In this document: positions 43,884-52,981 of the stretch, in pieces
How the letters are laid out: the number at the start of each line of letters is the position of its first letter
How positions within the stretch are numbered: the first letter of the stretch is position 1
Assembly: GCA_902576905.1 (NCBI GenBank)
Contig: CACGWW010000004.1
Span: 21,822 to 85,821, forward strand
Direction: 5' to 3'
DNA from: an uncultured Alphaproteobacteria bacterium
GTDB lineage: Bacteria; Pseudomonadota; Alphaproteobacteria; Rhodobacterales; Rhodobacteraceae
DNA: 64,000 nucleotides
Translations under genes and position numbers: made by a program
Notes under the pieces: generated by a model
What the model saw: the letters and a program-made list of their open reading frames with translations, nothing else
Told to the model about the DNA's origin: nothing
Database searches by the model: none

Positions 43884-44441
43884 TTATATTGAGGATTGTG
43901 CAAGAAATTTTTCTAATAATTTATCTAGCAACTCATTAGATTTTTCATCAATAAGGTCCCCAGCCTCATTAAAGGCTCTGCTTGAATGACCAATTAACAC
44001 TTCAGGAGTCTGTATTATTTTGCAGTCAAAGGGAGTTAGGCACATTCTGAGCATGTATTGACTTCTTTCCCCACCAGACCGGCCATCGGTAGCAGAAACT
44101 ATAGCTATGGTTTTTGACGTAAATGGATTAGGCTTCAATCTAGACATCCAATCAAACGAATTTTTTAGCGCACCAGAAATACCTTTATTGTATTCTGGTG
44201 TTGATATTATTATTCCTGAGGCCCGGCTAAGAGTCTCTCCAAGTTTTATAACAGTCTCTGGAATTCCTGCTTCCTTTTCTAAATCGTCGTTATAAAGGGG
44301 AAGATTAATATTACCGAATGAAAAATGTTTATCTCCATCTTTCAATTTAATTTTTTTTTCTATATATTTTAGTAGTTTAGTATTTGAAGACGCTTTTCTG
44401 AGTGAGCCAGAAAGTCCAACTATTGTCGTAGATTTTATCAT
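43884..44441 (-). CDS. NADPH-dependent FMN reductase family protein
   Basis: VGLSGSLRKASSNTKLLKYI; ISTPEYNKGISGALKNSFDWMSR. Confidence 0.88.
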   Translation of the reverse strand: MIKSTTIVGLSGSLRKASSNTKLLKYIEKKIKLKDGDKHFSFGNINLPLYNDDLEKEAGIPETVIKLGETLSRASGIIISTPEYNKGISGALKNSFDWMSRLKPNPFTSKTIAIVSATDGRSGGERSQYMLRMCLTPFDCKIIQTPEVLIGHSSRAFNEAGDLIDEKSNELLDKLLEKFLAQSSI

Positions 44442-44580
44442 TTTATTTTCCGGCTACTTTGAGTATGAGTCTTGCTGTAGTGTCACAAGGATTGGATTGC
44501 ATTTTTTTATAGTGATTTATTTATAACTGAAGGTTATAAGGTTGATAATCAAATTTTTCAAATAAAAAGGAAGAGTTTTT

Positions 44581-47500
44581 TTGGATATTACAAAACTTCG
44601 ACTCCTAGGCTTCAAAAGCTTTGTAGATTCCACTGAGGTGGAAATATTGCCAGGGCTCACCGGAATAGTAGGGCCTAACGGTTGTGGAAAATCGAATATT
44701 ATAGATGCATTCCAATGGTTGATGGGTGAGAGCAGACCATCTTCAATGAGGGCATCTGGAATGGAAGACGTGATCTTTGCCGGCGTAGAAGGAAGAAGCC
44801 CAAGGAACTTCGCTGAAGTCACCTTAGAAATTGATAACTCTGAGCAAAAAGCTGCTAGCGAATTCAACCGACACAAAGAAATTGAGATAACGAGAAAGAT
44901 TACAAGAGAAATAGGTTCGTCCTACCGACTCAATGGGAAAGAAGTGAGAGCACGCGATGTACAGACCCTATTTGCCGATTTTTCATCAGGTTCTAATTCT
45001 TCTAGCCTCATTAAACAGGGGCAAATTGCAGAGCTTTTAAACATGAAGCCTAAAGACCGAAAAAAGATTTTAGAAGAGGCGGCTGGAATTTCAGGGCTTT
45101 ACCATCGTCGTCATGAAGCCCAATTAAAACTTAATGGAGCGGAGAGAAATCTTGACAGACTTCAAGATTTAATTTCTCAACTTGAGGTGCAGTTAAAGAC
45201 CATTGAAAAGCAGGCGCGAGAGGCTGAAAGGTATGCAAAGTTATCTAAAGAAATTAGAACACTAAAGGGTATGTTGTTACTAAAACAGTATCTAAGTTTG
45301 AGATCCGATATTAGCTCCGTAGATACATCTTACACTGAAAATTTGAAAAGACTGTCCCGTCTAGAGACTGAAGACCGTGAACTTCAAAAAAAAATCGATA
45401 TTGAAAATGAAAATATCTCAAAACAAAAATTAGATGTCGAGGAAAAATCAGAGGCCCACCAAAATACTCTATTAGAACGACAAGTTGTGTTGAATGAAAT
45501 TCACTTATCAGAGAGAAAAGCTAACGAATTACAGAGTCAATTGACTCAAAGCGGAGCTGATTTACAAAGAGAAGATCAGTTGATGGCAGATGCAGAGAGT
45601 AATATGGTAGATCAAAACAACCTATTACGGGAGGTAGACGAAAAACTGCATGACATTGATGAAAAAATTGAGAATGAAAAGGAAGCAATAGAACAAAACA
45701 GCCAACGCATGCAAGCCGTAGACGAAAGCTATAATTCATTAAGAGATAAGTTGAATGAGTTGAGAGCTGAAAAAATTCTGAATGAAAAAAGAAAAGAAGA
45801 ACGTTCATCTGCTCTTTTAAACTTAAATAGAAATATCGAAAAGCTAAATGACGCTTTAGAAAAATTAAAGAGTGCTGAACAATATGAAATAACGAAACTT
45901 GAAGACCTTATGAAGGAACAAGATAATCTTAAATCTACATACCAAACTGACGCCAATAATTTTTCTCAAAAAGAAAAAGATTTTCAAAAAAATCAGGAGG
46001 AGATTGCACTTGTTGATAACGAAATCAATAAGCTCAATGCAACAAAGGCTGTAAATATTTCTGAGCTCGAGGCATCAAAAGGTCTTCTAAGTAAAAATAA
46101 TGATCAAAAAACTGTTTTTGATAAACTAGAAATTGAAAATGGATATGAACGTTGTCTAGATGCACTATTCTTTTCAGAGTTAGAATACCCAGAAATAACG
46201 AAGAGAAAAATATCTGGTTGGCAAAATGTTCTTGATAAGACCGATAATAAAATAATAAAGAACTTTTCTAATTTAGAAAATTTATCTTCGCGCATTAAGG
46301 GTTCTGATGTTTTAAATTATCTCTTCGAGCATGTTGGGATAGTCTCTTCAACCGAAGAGGGAGATAAACTCAATAAAATGCTTCTTCCTGGCCAACAGCT
46401 TATTACAAAAGAGGGAGATTTATGGCGATGGGATGGGTTTGTAAGGTATTCGACAGGGGAAATATCAAAAAATGAATTAAAAGTGAGGAATCAAAAAAAA
46501 GTGGTCGAGATACAAGACACCCTTAAAGAAATAGAGTCCCAATTAGATGGTTTACAAAATAAAAAGATAATATTGGAAGAAAAAACGTCTTCATTCGGAA
46601 ACTTAGAGACAGAAAGATTGAAAATATCTAAAGGGGGGTCTGATCTTCAGGCCTTGGAAGGTGAAATTGCACGACATAAGAACCAGCGCGCTATCGCTAG
46701 CGACAATATCATTTCACTAGAGAAGAAAATCGAGGAGGAGACTGCTGAACTCAAAAAATATCAGGAGCATGATAGTAAAATAGTGGATACCGTTGACCCA
46801 GATTCAGATAACCATGATCACCAATTACTCATTAGTAATTTAGAGGAATTGGATAAACAAAGAGAAGAGTTAAGAACTGAAAAGGGAAATTTTGATAAAC
46901 TTGCTGACGATAAAAACTCTTTAGAACAAAGGAAACAAGAAATTGAGATCAATCGATCAAAATGGAAGGCTCAGTCCGAGATTGCTATTGAAAGAAAATC
47001 AAGTATTCAAGGAAGAATAGAGAGTCTAAATTTGGAGATAAAAAAAACCTCATCACGTCCATTAGATCTAGAAAATAGTAAAGAGGTTATTGATAGAAAA
47101 ATGGAAGTTACTAGTAAAGAGCTCGTGAATGCTCGGGATACGTTAGCTTCATCAGAAGGTAATCTAAGAAAGTTACAATCCAGAAATAGGGAACTCATAG
47201 CAGAGCTAGGATTAGAGAGAGAAAATCAGGTAAGATTAACAACAAAAAAAGAGGGTTTGGCTGATAATATTGCAGAGTTAGATAGTAGAATAAATAACGA
47301 ATATAATGTATATTTTGATACATTTCAGGATGAGTTTTCAAATAATCAAATCAAGGATTTTTCTCAAGCAGAAATAGAGACGAGATTAGAAAGACAGATC
47401 AGATTTAGAGATAATCTTGGGTCTGTTAACTTACGAGCTGAGCAAGACGCGAAAGAGATTAGAGATGAGCTCGAAACAATCCTAACAGAGAGAAACGATG

Positions 47501-48036
47501 TAGTTCAAGCAATTGAAAAGTTAAACACGGCGGTAAGAAGTATCAATAAGGATGGCAGACAGAAATTGACTGAGGCCTTTACTGAAGTGAATAAAACGTT
47601 TCAAACGCTTTTTACTAGACTCTTTCAAGGTGGGAATGCAGAGCTCGCATTGGTAGATAGCACAGATCCACTAGAGGCGGGTTTAGAAGTAATGTGCCAA
47701 CCACCGGGAAAAAAAGTTACGACAATTTCACTTCTGTCGGGAGGTGAACAAACACTAACAGCTCTAGCGTTGATTTTTGCAGTATTTCTATCAAACCCAA
47801 GTCCCATATGCTTAATGGATGAAGTTGATGCGCCTTTGGATGATGCAAACATTGAAAAATACTGTGATATCCTCGACTTTATGATTAATGAAACTAACAC
47901 AAGATTTATTGTAATTACTCATAACATAATAACTATTACTAGAATGGATAGATTGTTTGGTGTTACCATGATGGAACCAGGGGTAAGCCAATTAGTTGGG
48001 GTCGATCTCACTAGAGCAGAAGAGTTAATTAACTGA
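44581..48036 (+). CDS. smc: Chromosome segregation protein SMC (TTG start)
   Basis: KLRLLGFKSFVDSTEVEILPGLTGIVGPNGCGKSNIIDA; LLSGGEQTLTALALIFAVFLSNPSPICLMDEVDAPLDD. Confidence 0.96.
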   Translation: MDITKLRLLGFKSFVDSTEVEILPGLTGIVGPNGCGKSNIIDAFQWLMGESRPSSMRASGMEDVIFAGVEGRSPRNFAEVTLEIDNSEQKAASEFNRHKEIEITRKITREIGSSYRLNGKEVRARDVQTLFADFSSGSNSSSLIKQGQIAELLNMKPKDRKKILEEAAGISGLYHRRHEAQLKLNGAERNLDRLQDLISQLEVQLKTIEKQAREAERYAKLSKEIRTLKGMLLLKQYLSLRSDISSVDTSYTENLKRLSRLETEDRELQKKIDIENENISKQKLDVEEKSEAHQNTLLERQVVLNEIHLSERKANELQSQLTQSGADLQREDQLMADAESNMVDQNNLLREVDEKLHDIDEKIENEKEAIEQNSQRMQAVDESYNSLRDKLNELRAEKILNEKRKEERSSALLNLNRNIEKLNDALEKLKSAEQYEITKLEDLMKEQDNLKSTYQTDANNFSQKEKDFQKNQEEIALVDNEINKLNATKAVNISELEASKGLLSKNNDQKTVFDKLEIENGYERCLDALFFSELEYPEITKRKISGWQNVLDKTDNKIIKNFSNLENLSSRIKGSDVLNYLFEHVGIVSSTEEGDKLNKMLLPGQQLITKEGDLWRWDGFVRYSTGEISKNELKVRNQKKVVEIQDTLKEIESQLDGLQNKKIILEEKTSSFGNLETERLKISKGGSDLQALEGEIARHKNQRAIASDNIISLEKKIEEETAELKKYQEHDSKIVDTVDPDSDNHDHQLLISNLEELDKQREELRTEKGNFDKLADDKNSLEQRKQEIEINRSKWKAQSEIAIERKSSIQGRIESLNLEIKKTSSRPLDLENSKEVIDRKMEVTSKELVNARDTLASSEGNLRKLQSRNRELIAELGLERENQVRLTTKKEGLADNIAELDSRINNEYNVYFDTFQDEFSNNQIKDFSQAEIETRLERQIRFRDNLGSVNLRAEQDAKEIRDELETILTERNDVVQAIEKLNTAVRSINKDGRQKLTEAFTEVNKTFQTLFTRLFQGGNAELALVDSTDPLEAGLEVMCQPPGKKVTTISLLSGGEQTLTALALIFAVFLSNPSPICLMDEVDAPLDDANIEKYCDILDFMINETNTRFIVITHNIITITRMDRLFGVTMMEPGVSQLVGVDLTRAEELIN

Positions 48037-48043
48037 GGTTTTT

Positions 48044-48871
48044 ATGAAAGATGATTTCAAAAATATAGTTTCTACAGATTGGCTGGAACAACATTTAGAG
48101 GCTCCTGATATAAGAATAATAGATTCTAGCTGGTATTTTCCACAAGAGAAACGAAACGCAGAACAAGAATTTTTAGAATGTCACATTTCGGGGGCATCGT
48201 TCTTTGATATTGACAAAATAAAAGATAATGATATCGACTTACCTCACATGCTGCCACCCTCGGCGATGTTCAATTCCACTGTCCGGAAACTCGGTATAGG
48301 CGATGGACATAAAGTCGTCATATACGATGGATTAGGAATGAGGTCTGCTGCTCGACTGTGGTGGATGTTTAAGGTGTTTGGATACTCTGATGTAGTTGTA
48401 CTTGATGGAGGATTTCCAAAGTGGGTTAAAGAAAATAGATCGACTACTGCTGAAATAACCGAAAAAGAAATTAGACACCTGACTATCTACGAGGATAAGA
48501 GTATAGTAGCTGATAGGGATGATGTTATAAGAGCAACTAAATCAAATCATTGCTCAATAATTGATGCGCGTTCAGAGGGGCGTTTTATGGGAACAGCGCC
48601 TGAACCAAGAAGTGGTTTGCGATCTGGATCCATAGAAAATTCAATTAATGTTCCCTATGAAACTCTACTGAATGAAGATTTTACGTTTAAAAGTAAGCGA
48701 GAGATCATAGATATTTTTTCTAAGAAAGGTGTTGTTTTTAATAATTATATTATCACATCTTGCGGGTCAGGAGTAACTGCAGCAGTTTTATATTTAGCGT
48801 TAGACGAAATTGGCTGTTCAAAAATTTCATTATATGATGGTTCCTGGGCCGAATGGGGAAAAATTGATTAG
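48044..48871 (+). CDS. sseA: 3-mercaptopyruvate sulfurtransferase
   Basis: Two rhodanese domains; VVIYDGLGMRSAARLWWMFKVFGY; catalytic loop CGSGVTA. Confidence 0.92.
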   Translation: MKDDFKNIVSTDWLEQHLEAPDIRIIDSSWYFPQEKRNAEQEFLECHISGASFFDIDKIKDNDIDLPHMLPPSAMFNSTVRKLGIGDGHKVVIYDGLGMRSAARLWWMFKVFGYSDVVVLDGGFPKWVKENRSTTAEITEKEIRHLTIYEDKSIVADRDDVIRATKSNHCSIIDARSEGRFMGTAPEPRSGLRSGSIENSINVPYETLLNEDFTFKSKREIIDIFSKKGVVFNNYIITSCGSGVTAAVLYLALDEIGCSKISLYDGSWAEWGKID

Positions 48872-48880
48872 TAGTTTCAA

Positions 48881-49444
48881 GTGCAACATCAAGAGGCAAG
48901 CATCATATTAAACTACACCGTCTCATATTTGTCTTTAGAAATGGAGGATATTAAGTATTTTAAAAATGTTTCGAGTAATCCAGCTATTAGCTTTCTAAAA
49001 GCAATATCACCAAATACATCATATTTTTTATATCTTTATAAGGAGGTTGGTCGAAAATATGAGTGGACCGATTGGTTGCGATCCGAAAAAAGCAAGTTGG
49101 AAAGCTTTTTGACTGACGAAAACGTTATTTTATATTCTCTCATTCTCCGAGGTGTACCTAAGGGCTTTTTTGTTCTCGATTACAGGCTTTTACCTGTTTG
49201 TGACTTAGCCTATTTTGGGTTGTTTGATGACGTAACTGGCAAAGGCCTAGGTAAATTTATGATGAACAGAGTTTTCGAGGAAGTAATGGAGAGGGATGAT
49301 GTAAAAACATTAACTGTCAACACTAATACATTGGACCACAAAAGTGCCCTTCCTCTTTACCAAAAAGCTGGATTTAATATATATAAAACAGAGATTCATA
49401 AGAGAAGTGCGTCGTCTCAATTGGAAAATAAGGAGTATCTATAA
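48881..49444 (+). CDS. GNAT family N-acetyltransferase (GTG start)
   Basis: YFGLFDDVTGKGLGKFMMNRVFEEV; NTLDHKSALPLYQKAGFNIYKTE. Confidence 0.82.
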   Translation: MQHQEASIILNYTVSYLSLEMEDIKYFKNVSSNPAISFLKAISPNTSYFLYLYKEVGRKYEWTDWLRSEKSKLESFLTDENVILYSLILRGVPKGFFVLDYRLLPVCDLAYFGLFDDVTGKGLGKFMMNRVFEEVMERDDVKTLTVNTNTLDHKSALPLYQKAGFNIYKTEIHKRSASSQLENKEYL

Positions 49445-50623
49445 ATGTTCGAGCATTTAAATAGTCAACCATCAGATAAAATAATGGAGTTAATGGCTCA
49501 ATACGCCGAGGATACAAGAACAAATAAGTTAGATTTGGGTGTTGGCGTTTACAAGAATGCCAAAGGAACAACACCAATAATGAAAGCCGTAAAAAAAAGT
49601 GAAGAGATACTGCACAGATTGCAGGATAGTAAAAGTTATGTTGGCCTTATAGGCTCAATTGAATTCTCCAAAAATATAGGAGGATTAGTCTTAAATAATT
49701 CTGTAGATGACAAAAGGCTCTCATTTGCTCAAGCGCCTGGAGGAACCGGGGCCTTACACCAACTTCTTCTTTTAGCAAGAGCTACAAAGAGCGTCGGTAA
49801 TGTTTGGATTTCAAATCCAAGCTGGCCCAATCACCAAGCTATTTTGAAACACTTAGGTATTAATATGAGCACCTATTATTATTTTGATGAGACCACATGT
49901 GAAGTGAATTTTGACAAAATGTATAATGACCTTAATGATATGCGTGAAAACGATATACTATTATTGCATGGATGTTGTCACAACCCAACTGGAGCAAATT
50001 TAAGCTTGGAACAATGGGTAGAGATAACACAATTGATTCAGGACAAAAATGTTTTACCTTTCATAGATCTTGCATATCAAGGCTTTGGAGACGGCTTAGC
50101 TAAAGATGTTGAGGGTCTCAATTATCTTGTAAAAAATGTATCAGAGGCGATGATAGCTGTCTCGTGCTCAAAAAATTTTGGTGTTTACAGAGACAGAGTA
50201 GGTGTAGCTATTGTAGTTTCAGAGCTAGCGAAACGACATGTAGTTCAAGATAACCTTAAATCATTAAACCGGCTTACATTTTCTTTCCCTCCAGACCACG
50301 GTGCTGCAGTAGTTAATCAAATATTGCAGGATGAAACGCTTAAGGTTTTGTGGAAAGACGAGCTAGAAGAAATGCGTGTAAATATGTTGGATTTGAGAGA
50401 ACGGCTTGCGTCGGAATTGCAACGAGAAACTAAATCAGAGCGTTTCAGTTTTGTTAATAAGCATAGGGGTATGTTTTCTAAGTTAGGCTTAACTTCCGAC
50501 CAAGTTGAGGTTTTAAGAAAAGATCATGGAATATATATGGTCTCCGATAGTAGAATAAATGTAGCAGGTTTGCGTAAAGGCGTGATAAATTATTTAGCAA
50601 GTGCGATTGCGAGTATTATTTAA
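49445..50623 (+). CDS. Aromatic amino acid / aspartate aminotransferase (class I)
   Basis: [57 protein letters not shown]. Confidence 0.92.
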   Translation: MFEHLNSQPSDKIMELMAQYAEDTRTNKLDLGVGVYKNAKGTTPIMKAVKKSEEILHRLQDSKSYVGLIGSIEFSKNIGGLVLNNSVDDKRLSFAQAPGGTGALHQLLLLARATKSVGNVWISNPSWPNHQAILKHLGINMSTYYYFDETTCEVNFDKMYNDLNDMRENDILLLHGCCHNPTGANLSLEQWVEITQLIQDKNVLPFIDLAYQGFGDGLAKDVEGLNYLVKNVSEAMIAVSCSKNFGVYRDRVGVAIVVSELAKRHVVQDNLKSLNRLTFSFPPDHGAAVVNQILQDETLKVLWKDELEEMRVNMLDLRERLASELQRETKSERFSFVNKHRGMFSKLGLTSDQVEVLRKDHGIYMVSDSRINVAGLRKGVINYLASAIASII

Positions 50624-50670
50624 AGCTGACAAAGATTTGTTTAAGAACAATTATAATTAGGATTAAAGGA

Positions 50671-52617
50671 ATGAAAACTGTAGAAGGATATCAGCCCAAG
50701 GAAGAGTTTTCCAAAAAAGCGCTAATAGATAGGACCAAATATCATGAAATGTATAAAAGGTCAGTTGAAAGTCCTGAGGCGTTTTGGGAGGAACAGGGTC
50801 GTAATCGACTGCTGTGGCAAAAAGAATTTACTAAAGTCAAAAATGTTTCATATTCCCATCCTGATATTTCTATAAAGTGGTTTGAAGATGGTGTGCTCAA
50901 TGTGTCTGAAAACTGTGTAGATAGACACCTAGAAAACAAAAGTGAAAAAGTGGCAATCTTATGGGAGGGTGATGAGCCAGGGGTTTCTAAAAAAATTACG
51001 TACAGAGAACTCTATGAAAATGTTTGTAAGGTTGGAAACGTTTTAAAGGATAGAGGTATAAAGAAAGGGGATAGAGTAATTTTGTATATGCCAATGGTTC
51101 CAGAAGCGGCTTACGCTATGTTAGCATGTGCCAGAGTAGGCGCTATACACTCTGTTGTTTTCGCAGGCTTTTCTCCAGAAGCGCTTGCGAGCAGAATTAT
51201 TGATTGTGGAGCAAAAGCGGTGATTACCGCCAATGAAGCGCCAAGAGGTGGAAAACAAACTCCTTTAAAGAAGAATGTTGATGAGGCTTTGGATATATCC
51301 GGAGATATAACATCTCTTGTTTTGAAGAGAACTTCAACAGAAGTTAGTATGAAGGAGGGGCGTGATTTCTGGTTAAATGATTTAATGGATAAAGCAAGTA
51401 CTGTTTGTCCTCCTGAACCTATGAGTGCAGAAGACCCGCTCTTTATCCTTTATACCTCTGGCTCAACAGGAAAACCTAAAGGTGTTTTACATTCAACGGC
51501 GGGATATATTCTGTATGCTTCGATGACACATAAATTTGTTTTTGATTATAATGATAGAGATATCTATTGGTGTACTGCTGATGTAGGTTGGGTAACTGGT
51601 CACAGCTATATCGTTTATGGGCCTTTAGCAAATGGAGCAACGACTCTTATGTTTGAGGGCGTTCCTACCTATCCTGACGCATCACGATTTTGGCAGATAT
51701 GTGAAAAATATAAAGTAAATCAATTTTATACGGCTCCAACAGCTATAAGAGCCTTGATGGGGCTAGGTGACGAATTTGTTAACAAAAATGATCTGTCTAG
51801 CATTCGAATTCTAGGCACTGTAGGAGAGCCTATTAATCCTGAAGCATGGGAGTGGTATAATCGGGTAGTAGGTAAAAACAATTGCCCAATTGTCGATACG
51901 TGGTGGCAAACTGAAACAGGTGGAATTCTTATTACACCTTTACCAGGAGCTACAACAACCAAGCCTGGTTCTGCAACTTTACCCTTTTTTGGTATTGAGC
52001 CTGCAATTCTTGACCCAAATTCTGGAGAAGAGATATTTGATGAGGAGTGTGAAGGCGTATTGGTTATTAAGGATAGTTGGCCAGGACAAATGCGTACTGT
52101 CTTTGGAGATCATGATAGGTTTGTTTCGACGTATTTTAATGATTATAAAGGTTATTACTTCTCAGGTGATGGGTGTAGAAGGGATAAAGATGGGTATTAC
52201 TGGATCACTGGAAGAGTCGATGACGTATTAAATGTTTCAGGTCATAGAATGGGAACAGCAGAAATTGAAAGTGCTTTAGTCGCCCATCCAAAAGTTAATG
52301 AGAGTGCAGTAGTTGGTTTCCCCCACCCAATTAAAGGCCAAGGGATATACGCATATGTATCTCTAATGTCCGGAGAGAAAAACTCTGATGAACTTTTGAA
52401 GGACCTTCAGGATTGGGTTAGAAAAGAGATTGGTCCTATTGCAAAGCCTGATATTATTCAATTTTCTCCAGGTCTTCCAAAGACTAGATCAGGTAAGATC
52501 ATGAGAAGGATTTTGCGAAAGATCGCTGAGGATGATTTTAGCAATTTAGGTGATACATCTACTTTAGCAGAACCTGCTGTCGTTGATGATCTGATTGCTA
52601 ATCGTAAGAAGCTTTAA
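50671..52617 (+). CDS. acsA: Acetate-CoA ligase (acetyl-CoA synthetase)
   Basis: [58 protein letters not shown]. Confidence 0.97.
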   Translation: MKTVEGYQPKEEFSKKALIDRTKYHEMYKRSVESPEAFWEEQGRNRLLWQKEFTKVKNVSYSHPDISIKWFEDGVLNVSENCVDRHLENKSEKVAILWEGDEPGVSKKITYRELYENVCKVGNVLKDRGIKKGDRVILYMPMVPEAAYAMLACARVGAIHSVVFAGFSPEALASRIIDCGAKAVITANEAPRGGKQTPLKKNVDEALDISGDITSLVLKRTSTEVSMKEGRDFWLNDLMDKASTVCPPEPMSAEDPLFILYTSGSTGKPKGVLHSTAGYILYASMTHKFVFDYNDRDIYWCTADVGWVTGHSYIVYGPLANGATTLMFEGVPTYPDASRFWQICEKYKVNQFYTAPTAIRALMGLGDEFVNKNDLSSIRILGTVGEPINPEAWEWYNRVVGKNNCPIVDTWWQTETGGILITPLPGATTTKPGSATLPFFGIEPAILDPNSGEEIFDEECEGVLVIKDSWPGQMRTVFGDHDRFVSTYFNDYKGYYFSGDGCRRDKDGYYWITGRVDDVLNVSGHRMGTAEIESALVAHPKVNESAVVGFPHPIKGQGIYAYVSLMSGEKNSDELLKDLQDWVRKEIGPIAKPDIIQFSPGLPKTRSGKIMRRILRKIAEDDFSNLGDTSTLAEPAVVDDLIANRKKL

Positions 52618-52631
52618 AGTGAATTAAATTA

Positions 52632-52976
52632 ATGAGGATATCTGTGGTCAAAAATTTTTTTATTATAACTTTTTGTTTATTAACAGTTGCTTGTCAAACA
52701 AATCAAACCAGTCTAGAGCAACCCAATATTACAGGGAACTACACTGGCCCAACAATCGGGAATAAGGTCAAGCTGACAGATGATGGTCAGTGTATAGCAC
52801 GTAATTTGAGCTTTTTAGTGGGGCAACCTGAATCGGCGCTCGGCGCAATGGAGTACCCATCCAATACTAGGATTATTTTCTTAGATAGAAATGAAAGTAT
52901 TGAGAATACTAACCCTAAACGATTGAGTATTATTGTTGGCAGTCAGAAGAAGATAGTTAGCGTCTATTGCGGTTAA
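52632..52976 (+). CDS. I78-family peptidase-inhibitor-like lipoprotein
   Basis: Lipobox LTVAC; C-terminal pattern QCIARNLSFLVGQPESAL...NTNPKRLSIIVGSQKKIVSVYCG. Confidence 0.7.
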   Translation: MRISVVKNFFIITFCLLTVACQTNQTSLEQPNITGNYTGPTIGNKVKLTDDGQCIARNLSFLVGQPESALGAMEYPSNTRIIFLDRNESIENTNPKRLSIIVGSQKKIVSVYCG

Positions 52977-52981
52977 ACTCG

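Noticed and set aside
48591-48605. A third GTTC-N7-GTTC-type LexA motif (GAAC-AGCGCCT-GAAC).
   Set aside because: It lies deep inside sseA with a GC-rich spacer and no promoter context; about one such match is expected by chance in 64 kb.
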